16,408 nt of DNA from NCBI GenBank assembly GCA_002293965.1, contig DBEG01000106.1:1-16408 (forward strand), in the 5' to 3' direction. Shown here piece by piece: positions 8,235-14,843 of the stretch. The DNA comes from Actinobacteria bacterium UBA912. Lineage in GTDB: Bacteria; Actinomycetota; Coriobacteriia; Anaerosomatales; UBA912. Within the stretch, counting starts at the first letter, position 1. The number at the start of each line of letters is the position of its first letter. The translations under genes were made by a program, and so were the position numbers. The notes under the pieces were generated by a model, which saw nothing but the letters and a program-made list of their open reading frames with translations, was not told the origin of the DNA and searched no databases.

Positions 8235-8876
8235 GTGTCCCAGCACTCCGGAGTACCGCCACTGACCATACAGAGACTGCCCCTCTACTTGCGCTGCCTG
8301 ATCCAGCTTCAATCTCAAAGGGTGGATGTCGTCAACTCTCAAAGGATAGCCGAGCTTGCGGGTACCAACGCAGCCCAGGTGCGCAAGGATCTCTCATATC
8401 TCGGCGAGTTCGGTGTCCGTGGTCTCGGGTACGAGGTCGACTCGCTCGTTGTCCATCTGGCCAGATGGCTTGGCTTGCAACATACCAGGAACATCGCGAT
8501 CATCGGATACGGCCGCCTGGGTGCGGCTCTTCAGGGGTACGGCGGATTGCAGGATCGCGGATTCCTCGTCACGGCGGTCTTCGACAACGACGCCGAAAAG
8601 GTCGGCATGCCGATATCCGGAGGTATCGTGGTCGAGTCCATGGATCGTTTCGCTGAAGGGGTCAAGGAAAACAATATTGAGCTGGCTATCATCACCGTCC
8701 CTGCAAGTGTCGCTCAGGGAATCGCTGAAACCGTGGTCGCCGGGGGCGTCAAAGCCATATTGAACTTCGCACCGCAGCGTCTGGAGCTGCCGTCCGATGT
8801 GACGGTCCGACAAGCAGATCTGGCAGCGGAACTGCAGATACTCTCGTATCATCTACGCGAGGATTTCGGGCTATGA
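8235..8876 (+). CDS. rex: Redox-sensing transcriptional repressor Rex
   Basis: A 213-residue repressor that leaves DNA when the NADH/NAD+ ratio rises, so that fermentative or respiratory genes are expressed. An N-terminal winged helix (about 11-65) contains the family stretches IQRLPLYLR and QVRKDLSYLGEFG-x-RGLGY. A Rossmann NAD(H) domain follows, with GYGRLG (91-96), then FDNDAEKVG (116-124) and LNFAP (176-180), and the C-terminal DLAAELQILSYHL helix used for domain-swapped dimers. The length is normal. The start is GTG at 8235, preceded by a weak purine run, and fits the family's N terminus. The gene lies 29 bases after the O-antigen-ligase-like gene, and its stop overlaps the TPR gene start (ATGA). 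I saw no convincing Rex operator palindrome in the window, so its targets are not established. Confidence 0.96.
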   Translation: MSQHSGVPPLTIQRLPLYLRCLIQLQSQRVDVVNSQRIAELAGTNAAQVRKDLSYLGEFGVRGLGYEVDSLVVHLARWLGLQHTRNIAIIGYGRLGAALQGYGGLQDRGFLVTAVFDNDAEKVGMPISGGIVVESMDRFAEGVKENNIELAIITVPASVAQGIAETVVAGGVKAILNFAPQRLELPSDVTVRQADLAAELQILSYHLREDFGL

Positions 8877-9523
8877 GTCAAGATGGCGATCGTCCTGCCG
8901 AGCAACCGCAGGTTCCCGCATGGCTCGCCGTTACCGTACTGGTGTTGCTCCTGGCGGTGGTAGGTGCGGCCGGCTTCATCATCAGGGGACAATTCGAAGA
9001 AGGCGGGTCTGCGCAGCCCAGTCGTGAGATCGAACGCAAGGAAGCTCTTGTAGAGCAGAACCCGGAGGATGTTGAAGGACTACTGGCGCTGGGAACCTCT
9101 TACCATCAAGCCGGTCGCCTGAGGGAGGCTATCGAGCAGTTCGACGCGGCGCTGAAGATCAGGCCCTTCGACACTGCAGCGCTATACGGCAAAGGCCTGG
9201 TACTCATCGACCAAGGAAATGACAGAGAAGCCGAGGAGACTCTATGGGAGGTTCTTGAACGGGACCCCGGGCATGTTCTTGCAGCGAAAACACTCGGCGA
9301 GTTCTATGCTGCGCGCGGAGAGTATCGCTCCTTGGTGTACACCGTCCGCCCTGTGGTGGAGAAGAACGAGTCTGCCGCAGACCTACAGTATCTAATGGGC
9401 TTGGGTTACGAGAACTTGGGTCGGGGAGACTGGGCCGCTGCTCGCTACAGGCTGGCTCTCAAGTACTTCCCTGGGATGCCGGAGGCCCAAGAGGGGCTGG
9501 AGCGGTTGGGAGTCGTCGAATGA
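8873..9523 (+). CDS. Membrane-anchored TPR protein
   Basis: A 216-residue protein with a short hydrophilic N terminus, one membrane segment (about 16-37) and an extracytoplasmic TPR domain. Recognisable TPR units are at about 66-101 (LLALGTSYHQAGRLREAIEQFDAAL region), 102-135, 136-168 (degenerate) and 169-203. The layout resembles TPR helpers of cytochrome c assembly (the NrfG/CcmI-like C-terminal type), which hold apocytochromes for heme attachment, but the family assignment is not certain from sequence. It overlaps rex by 4 bases and overlaps the NHL gene by 4 bases, so the three are translationally coupled. A scaffold or chaperone role for the cytochromes downstream is inference. Confidence 0.8.
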   Translation: MSQDGDRPAEQPQVPAWLAVTVLVLLLAVVGAAGFIIRGQFEEGGSAQPSREIERKEALVEQNPEDVEGLLALGTSYHQAGRLREAIEQFDAALKIRPFDTAALYGKGLVLIDQGNDREAEETLWEVLERDPGHVLAAKTLGEFYAARGEYRSLVYTVRPVVEKNESAADLQYLMGLGYENLGRGDWAAARYRLALKYFPGMPEAQEGLERLGVVE

Positions 9524-10587
9524 CAGAAACGACCGAAGTCCCTGCGCCCAGACAGATATTTTCCACACTTGCGTTGGTGCTGGCGATTATTTTCGCTGGA
9601 CTGATGGCCTATATCGTTTTCGCCATGGGGAATGAGCCCGAGGAATTGGTTCCTGAGATCAAGGCTGGCATCAGGGCGCGATTGGTCATCGGAGGACCAG
9701 GAACAGGCGAGAGACCCGACTTCTCCAGACCTCTCGGGGCGGCCATAGATGACCAAGGTCGGATCTACGTGGCGGATACGGGCAACGATCGCGTCTGCGT
9801 GTTCGATCCGGAGGGGAACTTCCTGTTCGAGTTCGGTGGCCGGGGAATCGCCAAGCCAGCTCCAGGCATCATGGCCACTTGGGAGCCGGGCCTGATGAAC
9901 TCGCCCGCCGGGATAGACGTTGACGAGAACGGTGACATTTACGTCGCTGACTTTCGCAACGACCAGATCCAAGTGTTCGACTCCGAGGGGAAATTCCTGC
10001 GCCGCTTCCCCGATCCGCTCGAAAAGGTTGGAAGAGGTGCCTCGGGGTATGGCGGCACAGGCATCGCGGTCACCGGTATCGAGGTGACCGATGGACACGT
10101 TTATGCCACCGACTCATATCAGGTAGTCGTATTCACCACCAATGGAGAGTTCGTGCGCCAATTCGGACGCCCGGGGACAGCCGCTACTGAGATGGATCGC
10201 CCGAACGGACTGGCAGTAGCGGATGACGGTACCATCTATTTGGCAGACTCCAACAACAACAGGGTAACGGCACTCGCTTCTGACGGTACACCACGTTGGG
10301 TTCTCGGCGCTCCCGTATTCGACCTCGTGGAACAAGTCGATAACGAGTTCGGTCTGCCTCGCGATACCGCCATTTCGGCAGACAACACGATATTGGTCAT
10401 TGACGCATTCAGGTTCGAGATAGTCGAACTGGATCGTAGCGGCAAGGTACTGAACCGATTCGGCGAACGCGGTGCAGAGCCAGGGGGGTTCAACTTCCCC
10501 AACGCCATCGATGTCAGTGACGAACTTGTTCTGGTGACGGATAAGGGTAACAACCGAGTGCAGTTGGTCGAATTGGTCGGCCGATGA
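9520..10587 (+). CDS. Membrane-anchored NHL-repeat beta-propeller protein
   Basis: A 355-residue protein with one N-terminal membrane segment (about 14-35) and an extracytoplasmic domain of about six NHL repeats (about 69-107, 126-164, 184-215, 226-262, 278-314 and 325-352). Repeat hallmarks are IYVADTGNDRVCVFD (82-96), IYVADFRNDQIQVFD (140-154), IYLADSNNNRV (239-249) and VLVTDKGNNRVQLVE (337-351), giving a likely six-bladed propeller. NHL propellers bind proteins or ligands. Genes of this type are found beside multiheme cytochromes in several metal-reducing bacteria (known context, not a proven function). The start overlaps the TPR stop (ATGA). It is the last gene of the continuous run that begins at 2049. 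No heme motif is present. Confidence 0.87.
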   Translation: MTETTEVPAPRQIFSTLALVLAIIFAGLMAYIVFAMGNEPEELVPEIKAGIRARLVIGGPGTGERPDFSRPLGAAIDDQGRIYVADTGNDRVCVFDPEGNFLFEFGGRGIAKPAPGIMATWEPGLMNSPAGIDVDENGDIYVADFRNDQIQVFDSEGKFLRRFPDPLEKVGRGASGYGGTGIAVTGIEVTDGHVYATDSYQVVVFTTNGEFVRQFGRPGTAATEMDRPNGLAVADDGTIYLADSNNNRVTALASDGTPRWVLGAPVFDLVEQVDNEFGLPRDTAISADNTILVIDAFRFEIVELDRSGKVLNRFGERGAEPGGFNFPNAIDVSDELVLVTDKGNNRVQLVELVGR

Positions 10588-10595
10588 GCCGGATA

Positions 10596-10647
10596 AGCTG
10601 GTGCCAACGCATTTAGACCGCCGAAGTGAGGCACCTTCTCGGCAGCT
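10596..10647 (+). other. Imperfect inverted repeat after the NHL gene
   Basis: AGCTG followed by GTGCC (10596-10605) can pair with GGCAC (10630-10634) and CAGCT (10643-10647), with an 8-base bulge and a loop of about 24 bases. No T-tract follows, so this is at best a weak or factor-dependent stop, or an RNA fold in the leader. The rest of the 10588-10743 gap holds only the promoter candidate described next. Confidence 0.25.
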
Positions 10648-10655
10648 GGCGAATC

Positions 10656-10684
10656 TTGTTTGTCAAGGTTGCTTCAGGTAACAT
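10656..10684 (+). promoter_or_regulatory. Candidate promoter of the seven-heme cytochrome operon
   Basis: TTGTTT (10656-10661) and TAACAT (10679-10684) are separated by 17 bases. The boxes match the housekeeping consensus at 3 of 6 and 4 of 6 positions. It lies in the only gap longer than 100 bases between the NHL gene and the cytochrome gene. Weak matches of this kind are common by chance. Confidence 0.3.
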
Positions 10685-10745
10685 TGGCACGGAGATTCAT
10701 GCCGTTCGTGTGCGTCTGACTTGTCGATGGGTGGTACTCCCTTTT

Positions 10746-10749
10746 GAGG
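10746..10749 (+). promoter_or_regulatory. Ribosome binding site for the TTG start at 10756
   Basis: GAGG lies 6 bases before the TTG at 10756 but directly abuts the ATG at 10750, too close to serve it. This favours TTG 10756, although TTG 10744 and ATG 10750 remain possible; all three keep the signal peptide. Confidence 0.4.
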
Positions 10750-10755
10750 ATGGGA

Positions 10756-11835
10756 TTGGCGAAATACACAATCTTGTGCGCACTGCTGCTGACGGTGTTC
10801 GTCGCTCCTGCATTCGGATTCGATGAAATGAGTCCACCGACAGGCAGGGCCTGCTCGGAGTGTCATGGTCTCGATGTTGGTGAGACGACTCTGACAGTGC
10901 AGTCGGTCAGGCCCAGACAAGGGCCGCATGGCGGGTACACCTCTGGCACCCAGAAGTGTCAGACTTGTCATACGATCCACAACGCCCCCTTGGGCAGTAT
11001 CATGTTGCTGCCTGCGCCTTCGATCAGGGACACTTGCGTCACCTGTCATGACGGGACGGGTGGCAAGGGTGTCTATGGAACATTAGCGGCTAGGGGAGTG
11101 GAAGCCACTTCGGGGCACAGGATCGAGTGGACCAACCTTGTGCCAGGAGGCGGCTCAACAGGTGGAGCCCAGGCGAAGACATTCCTTGGCATGGGCGGTT
11201 TGCTGACGTGCAGCGATTGCCACAGTCCACATGGCGTGGACACCGTACAACCATTCACGGGCGATCGCATCAGGGTATCTGCGCCACAGGCTTTTCCTAC
11301 TACCGCCCCTGAAGCCGTGGTGAAGACCGATCGCCTGCTGAAGCGCCGTCCTACGACGGCGACCAGGTCTGTGGATGTTTATGGGTCGGATTGGTGCGCA
11401 GCCTGTCATCAAGGTCGGCTCCTCGCATCACATCCCGCAACCAACCATCCGATCACTTCGAATCCGACCAATACAGCGGGAGTCCGCTACGACTGGATTC
11501 GGCGAGTTTCGGCAGCCAATACCGCTTCCACCGAGTGGGGGACCCTTGGCGCATCCAATCGCGGTTTCGTGATGCCGACCCAGACGGTCCCCCCTCGACA
11601 GGCGCCGATATGTCAACAGTGCCACGAAGACCCTCGATCGGTGGGTAATGATCCAGCACGGCCTCAGCGGATATCTACCCTGGCCGGCTTCAACGAGGAG
11701 TTCCGGATCACTGCCGCAGATGGGGCCGTTGCTACAGACAATCCACGCTTCCAGATGTTCCCTCACGAGTCCGCGGTACCCCGCCTGCTCGTGGAGGACT
11801 TCGACAGCCTGTGCTTGAACTGCCACAACCCGTGA
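10756..11835 (+). CDS. Secreted seven-heme c-type cytochrome
   Basis: Numbered from the TTG at 10744, the protein has 363 residues; from the preferred TTG at 10756 it has 359. A signal peptide (KYTILCALLLTVFVAPAFG, 7-25) is followed by seven CXXCH heme-binding motifs: CSECH 37, CQTCH 72, CVTCH 98, CSDCH 156, CAACH 218, CQQCH 290 and CLNCH 357. Several are followed by PHG or an HN-type turn, as in paired-CXXCH cytochromes. Between hemes 4 and 7 the spacing is wide (about 60-70 residues), with extra His residues (His230, His235, His341) that could be distal ligands. No second membrane segment or sorting signal is seen, so the protein should be free or cytochrome-bound outside the membrane. The last heme motif is only two residues from the stop. 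The gene heads a cluster with resB and ccsA, which fits heme attachment by the neighbouring genes. Confidence 0.9.
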   Translation: MAKYTILCALLLTVFVAPAFGFDEMSPPTGRACSECHGLDVGETTLTVQSVRPRQGPHGGYTSGTQKCQTCHTIHNAPLGSIMLLPAPSIRDTCVTCHDGTGGKGVYGTLAARGVEATSGHRIEWTNLVPGGGSTGGAQAKTFLGMGGLLTCSDCHSPHGVDTVQPFTGDRIRVSAPQAFPTTAPEAVVKTDRLLKRRPTTATRSVDVYGSDWCAACHQGRLLASHPATNHPITSNPTNTAGVRYDWIRRVSAANTASTEWGTLGASNRGFVMPTQTVPPRQAPICQQCHEDPRSVGNDPARPQRISTLAGFNEEFRITAADGAVATDNPRFQMFPHESAVPRLLVEDFDSLCLNCHNP

Positions 11836-11897
11836 TTCTGGGAGCCGGAGCTCCACCTACTGGCATGACGACCCGATAGCAGAAAGGCATCCCGCCG

Positions 11898-12473
11898 ATG
11901 CAGCAGTCCTCGACGCATAATCCGAGTTTTCTTTCCCTGTTGCTCGCATGTGTGGCCGTGGCAGTTCCCCTGATGCTGTTGGGATGTTCGGCAACCGAAC
12001 CCGAACCGGACCCTCCCGTTACCGGCGAGGTCCCGGCTGAGGAGCAACCGACAGAGAAGTTCCCCGCCCCGGAATACACCGACCTCTCGACTCCAGAGGA
12101 CTCCGTTCGAACCTACCTCGCCTGGATCTCGCATGCATATCGTGTCATGGATTCCCAGGTCGCATGGGACTACATGACATCGTGGGAGTTCGTCCGGGTC
12201 GACGCCTACCTTCAGAAGAACATGTCCGAAAGCAGAGGTATCGACCAGAGACTCCAGCGTTTCGAGATCACCCAGGTGACTGGTAGCGAGACGACGAAGA
12301 GTGTTGATACATATGAAGACTGGTCCTACTGGTATTTCGGCCCTGATGGACTTCCCATCAGCGAGGAGCTGACCGCCACATATACCAACCGATACACGGT
12401 GGTTCGCGATGCCGGGCGTAATGTTTGGCTTGTGGACGAGGTCGATGCCGTGCCTAAGGGAGAGGTAGAGTAG
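11898..12473 (+). CDS. Lipoprotein of unknown family in the cytochrome cluster
   Basis: I do not recognise a named family. This 191-residue protein has a signal peptide ending in a lipobox (LLGC, lipidated Cys30), then a Pro/Glu-rich linker (about 31-65) and a compact domain (66-190) rich in Tyr and Trp. That domain begins PEDSVRTYLAW and ends in a strand-like WLVDEVDAVPKGEVE, a pattern compatible with an NTF2-like/SnoaL-type cone fold, but this is a guess from shape only. It contains no CXXCH or metal motif and no Cys beyond the signal region. The ATG at 11898 has AGAAAGG about 10 bases upstream. It lies 62 bases after the seven-heme cytochrome and 2 bases before resB, so it is probably co-expressed with them and may be an accessory of heme attachment or cytochrome docking at the outer membrane face. 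Confidence 0.85.
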   Translation: MQQSSTHNPSFLSLLLACVAVAVPLMLLGCSATEPEPDPPVTGEVPAEEQPTEKFPAPEYTDLSTPEDSVRTYLAWISHAYRVMDSQVAWDYMTSWEFVRVDAYLQKNMSESRGIDQRLQRFEITQVTGSETTKSVDTYEDWSYWYFGPDGLPISEELTATYTNRYTVVRDAGRNVWLVDEVDAVPKGEVE

Positions 12474-12475
12474 GC

Positions 12476-13855
12476 TTGGCCAGGCTGGAAGAATCGATCC
12501 GCAAGATATCCAAGACCCTGAGCGCACCTAGGTTTGCTGCTTGGTTGATCGCAGCACTAGCCGTATACATGGTTGTAGGGTCGATCTTTCCGCAGAGAGA
12601 CCTGAATCGCGTCAGGTACGCTGAGTGGGCTGCGCAGAACCCGACATTGAGTGTCGTGACCGAAGCCATCGGCCTGGATGCCCCGTTCGTACATCCTGTC
12701 TTCTTTCTGATCATTGCGTTCACCACTTTGTCCACCATCCTATGCTCCATCCAGCGGACGGAGCGCGCCCTTAGGATCTATCGCTCCGTTGGGGTGACCA
12801 ACGAGCGCAAGATTGCGACGGTCTGCAGGACACCCCGGTTTCGCTTCGAGTTGAAACCGGGTCAGGAAGAAGAATTCTACGGACGGGCGATCGACTCACT
12901 GCGCCACTTGAGGCTCAAGGTTGCCAGGGGACCCGCTGCGAGCCATGGGTTCTCCGGGGCATGGGGGCTCTTCGGGTCACCATTATTCCACTGGAGTCTC
13001 GTAGCTCTCTTCCTGGTGATTTCCGGCGGGATGCTGACCAGGTCTGAAGGACTCATGGGTATAGTCGCAGGCTACGAGAGGCTCGATGTCGAAGAGTCAT
13101 ACGGTCTCCTCCAGAGAGGGCCTTTACACGGTGAGATGAGCGGGATGGTCATCGGCATCGAAAGTGATATGCCTGCATCTTACGTACTTGATGGTATAGA
13201 CCGTGGGCCCGCTCCGGAGGTCTACCTAAAGGACGGTGATCGGGAGCTCGCCCGAGGCAGAGTCCATCCGAACCATCCTCTTCGGTACTCGACCTATCTT
13301 GTACACCTGTCAGACTCCGGATTGGGCCTCGTTACGACCATTGTCGCTGAAGACGGCGCAGAGCGTTCCTCTCAGGTGTTCATCGATAGGAGCCCAACCG
13401 ACCCGACGCAGTGGGGAACAGCTGCCGAGGTATTTCTGGATGAGCAGGGCACCGAAGTGGCGAGAGCGACATTCGCTACCGCGCCTGGAACACAGAAGGT
13501 CATGGTCGATGTTACTCGGGCTGATGGAATATCAGACGGGAAGATCATGGGTGCAGGAGACACCATCGAGATCAAAGAGGGCTATTCGTTGAGAGTTGAC
13601 CACCTTGGTGTCTATGCTCGACTTTCGGTAGTGGACGACTGGTCCTTGCCTTACATCTACTTTCTTTTCACACTGGCCACTATTGCAGTGGGCATTTCAG
13701 TCCTTGTTCCCTACAGAGGAGTATGGGTCGCTCTGGACGTCACCGGCGAAAATCCAGCCCTCTGCGTAACTGTCAGTCACAGCAGGGGAGACTCTGCGTT
13801 CGTTGATAGAGTGAAGGCCAATGTGGAACAGGCTCTTCGGGAGGCAGGATCATGA
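12476..13855 (+). CDS. resB: Cytochrome c biogenesis protein ResB (Ccs1)
   Basis: A 459-residue system II cytochrome c synthetase subunit, which works with CcsA to deliver heme and attach it to apocytochromes outside the membrane. Membrane segments are visible at about 19-38, 72-92, 170-187 and 392-412. A large extracytoplasmic domain lies between the third and fourth, the usual ResB layout. Family-like stretches are SAPRFAAWLIAALAVYMVVGSIFPQ (region 16-40, read as one block), GAWGLFGSPLFHWSLVALFL and, near the fourth segment, YIYFLFTLATIAVG. The start is TTG at 12476, because the first internal ATG lies inside the first membrane segment. The start is only 2 bases after the lipoprotein stop. 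The C-terminal stop overlaps ccsA by 4 bases. ResA/CcdA thiol-reducing partners are not in this window. Confidence 0.93.
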   Translation: MARLEESIRKISKTLSAPRFAAWLIAALAVYMVVGSIFPQRDLNRVRYAEWAAQNPTLSVVTEAIGLDAPFVHPVFFLIIAFTTLSTILCSIQRTERALRIYRSVGVTNERKIATVCRTPRFRFELKPGQEEEFYGRAIDSLRHLRLKVARGPAASHGFSGAWGLFGSPLFHWSLVALFLVISGGMLTRSEGLMGIVAGYERLDVEESYGLLQRGPLHGEMSGMVIGIESDMPASYVLDGIDRGPAPEVYLKDGDRELARGRVHPNHPLRYSTYLVHLSDSGLGLVTTIVAEDGAERSSQVFIDRSPTDPTQWGTAAEVFLDEQGTEVARATFATAPGTQKVMVDVTRADGISDGKIMGAGDTIEIKEGYSLRVDHLGVYARLSVVDDWSLPYIYFLFTLATIAVGISVLVPYRGVWVALDVTGENPALCVTVSHSRGDSAFVDRVKANVEQALREAGS

Positions 13856-14688
13856 CACTTGAGCAGGAAGTAATCCTCATGTGGGCAGGCGTAACGTTCT
13901 ACGCACTGTCCTCCGTGCTGTTCATATCAGCGCTCTTCCTTCGCAAGACGACGATGTGGACCATAGGTTTGTGGGCTGCTGCGGGAGGCTTGGTACCTCA
14001 TGGGGCAGCCATCATCGGTCGCTGGATACGGATAGATCGCGGTCCCTACCTCGGCTTCTATGAGGTGGTCTCGAGCTACGCCTTCGTCGCAGTCGCACTC
14101 TTGGTAGTCATAGCCTTTCGCAGGAAGGAGATGGCAGGGATCGGTGTCGGTCTGATGCCGCTGAGCTTCCTGATGTTGGGGGCCTCAATGTTCACATCAA
14201 GGACCGAACTTGCGATGACGGGCATGTTGGCTAGTTGGTGGCTGAGCATCCACGTGATCTTCGCAAAGATCGGTTATGGCGCTTTCCTGATCTCGTTCGC
14301 TTTGTCCCTGGTCTACTTGTTCAGGGAGAAAGTCGGCGGCTTGTTGGCTGAGGCACTTGAAAAAATGCCCCCTCAGAGCTACATCGACGACCTACAGTTC
14401 AAGTTCGTGGGCATAGGGTTCGTATTCTATGGAATCATGATAGTTTCGGGGGCCATATGGGCCAACGAAGCCTGGGGAAGATATTGGGGATGGGACCCGA
14501 TAGAGACATGGTCCCTTATTGCCTGGATTGTATACGCTTTGTTCCTTCATGCTCGCCTTACCCTAGGTTGGCGCGGGAGCAAGCTGGCCTGGTTCTCTGT
14601 TGCAGCTCTACCTATCGTTTCCTTCTCACTCATGGGTGTTCCCCTTGTCTACAACTCGATCCACGGAGCATACCTGTTGGGATTCTGA
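13852..14688 (+). CDS. ccsA: Cytochrome c biogenesis heme-handling protein CcsA
   Basis: This 278-residue membrane protein of the heme-handling family exports or presents heme to ResB-bound apocytochrome. About eight hydrophobic segments span the protein. The tryptophan-rich WWD motif is clear at residues 203-216 (WANEAWGRYWGWDP). Candidate heme-ligand histidines are His50, His134 (LSIHVIFAKIGYG), His233 (FLHAR) and His271 (NSIHGAY), as expected for the family. A good GGGAGG site lies 7 bases before the ATG, which overlaps the resB stop (ATGA). The length is close to that of the compact CcsA type. It forms a functional pair with resB and lies between the two multiheme cytochrome genes. Confidence 0.95.
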   Translation: MTLEQEVILMWAGVTFYALSSVLFISALFLRKTTMWTIGLWAAAGGLVPHGAAIIGRWIRIDRGPYLGFYEVVSSYAFVAVALLVVIAFRRKEMAGIGVGLMPLSFLMLGASMFTSRTELAMTGMLASWWLSIHVIFAKIGYGAFLISFALSLVYLFREKVGGLLAEALEKMPPQSYIDDLQFKFVGIGFVFYGIMIVSGAIWANEAWGRYWGWDPIETWSLIAWIVYALFLHARLTLGWRGSKLAWFSVAALPIVSFSLMGVPLVYNSIHGAYLLGF

Positions 14689-14697
14689 TCATTCCCA

Positions 14698-14753
14698 GCG
14701 ATTGAAAGCCACAACACCTCGGCGAGTCACTTCGTTAAGTTTCGTTCAATCGC
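14698..14753. repeat. Perfect 9-base inverted repeat in the ccsA/large cytochrome gap
   Basis: GCGATTGAA (14698-14706) and TTCAATCGC (14745-14753) are exact reverse complements, 38 bases apart. The right arm overlaps the candidate -35 box of the large cytochrome promoter. It could be an operator for a regulator bound as two half-sites, an RNA stem or chance. It does not match the Rex consensus (TTGTGAA with TTCACAA). Confidence 0.45.
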
Positions 14754-14773
14754 CGATTGTTGCGTGATACTAT
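14745..14773 (+). promoter_or_regulatory. Candidate promoter of the large multiheme cytochrome
   Basis: TTCAAT (14745-14750) and TACTAT (14768-14773) are separated by 17 bases, and TG at 14765-14766 makes an extended -10. Matches to consensus are 3 of 6 and 4 of 6. Transcription would begin near 14780, which would give a leader of about 60 bases to a start at 14844 and would exclude starts at 14757 and 14772. Confidence 0.35.
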
Positions 14774-14833
14774 GGAATCAGTGCGGAAAGCATTGAGCGC
14801 AGTGATGCGCGGGCCTTTGGACAGATGCGAGCC

Positions 14834-14839
14834 AGGAGG
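14834..14839 (+). promoter_or_regulatory. Strong ribosome binding site for the TTG start at 14844
   Basis: A full AGGAGG lies 4 bases before an in-frame TTG. The spacing is slightly short, but no upstream candidate start (TTG 14757, TTG 14760, ATG 14772, ATG 14805) has any similar site. Confidence 0.6.
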
Positions 14840-14843
14840 ACCC

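Noticed and set aside
8165..8656. Overlapping plus-strand frame across the rex start (163 codons)
   Set aside because: It is out of frame with rex, which has unmistakable family motifs across the same bases, and it shows no domain of its own.
11841..11854. GGAGC/GCTCC hairpin after the seven-heme cytochrome as a terminator
   Set aside because: The stem is only 5 bases with a 4-base loop and no T-tract follows. The lipoprotein gene starts soon after in the same direction.
14757..14843. Upstream extension of the large cytochrome to the TTG at 14757
   Set aside because: The candidate promoter overlaps this stretch, it has no ribosome binding site, and AGGAGG precedes TTG 14844. It is kept only as an alternative.
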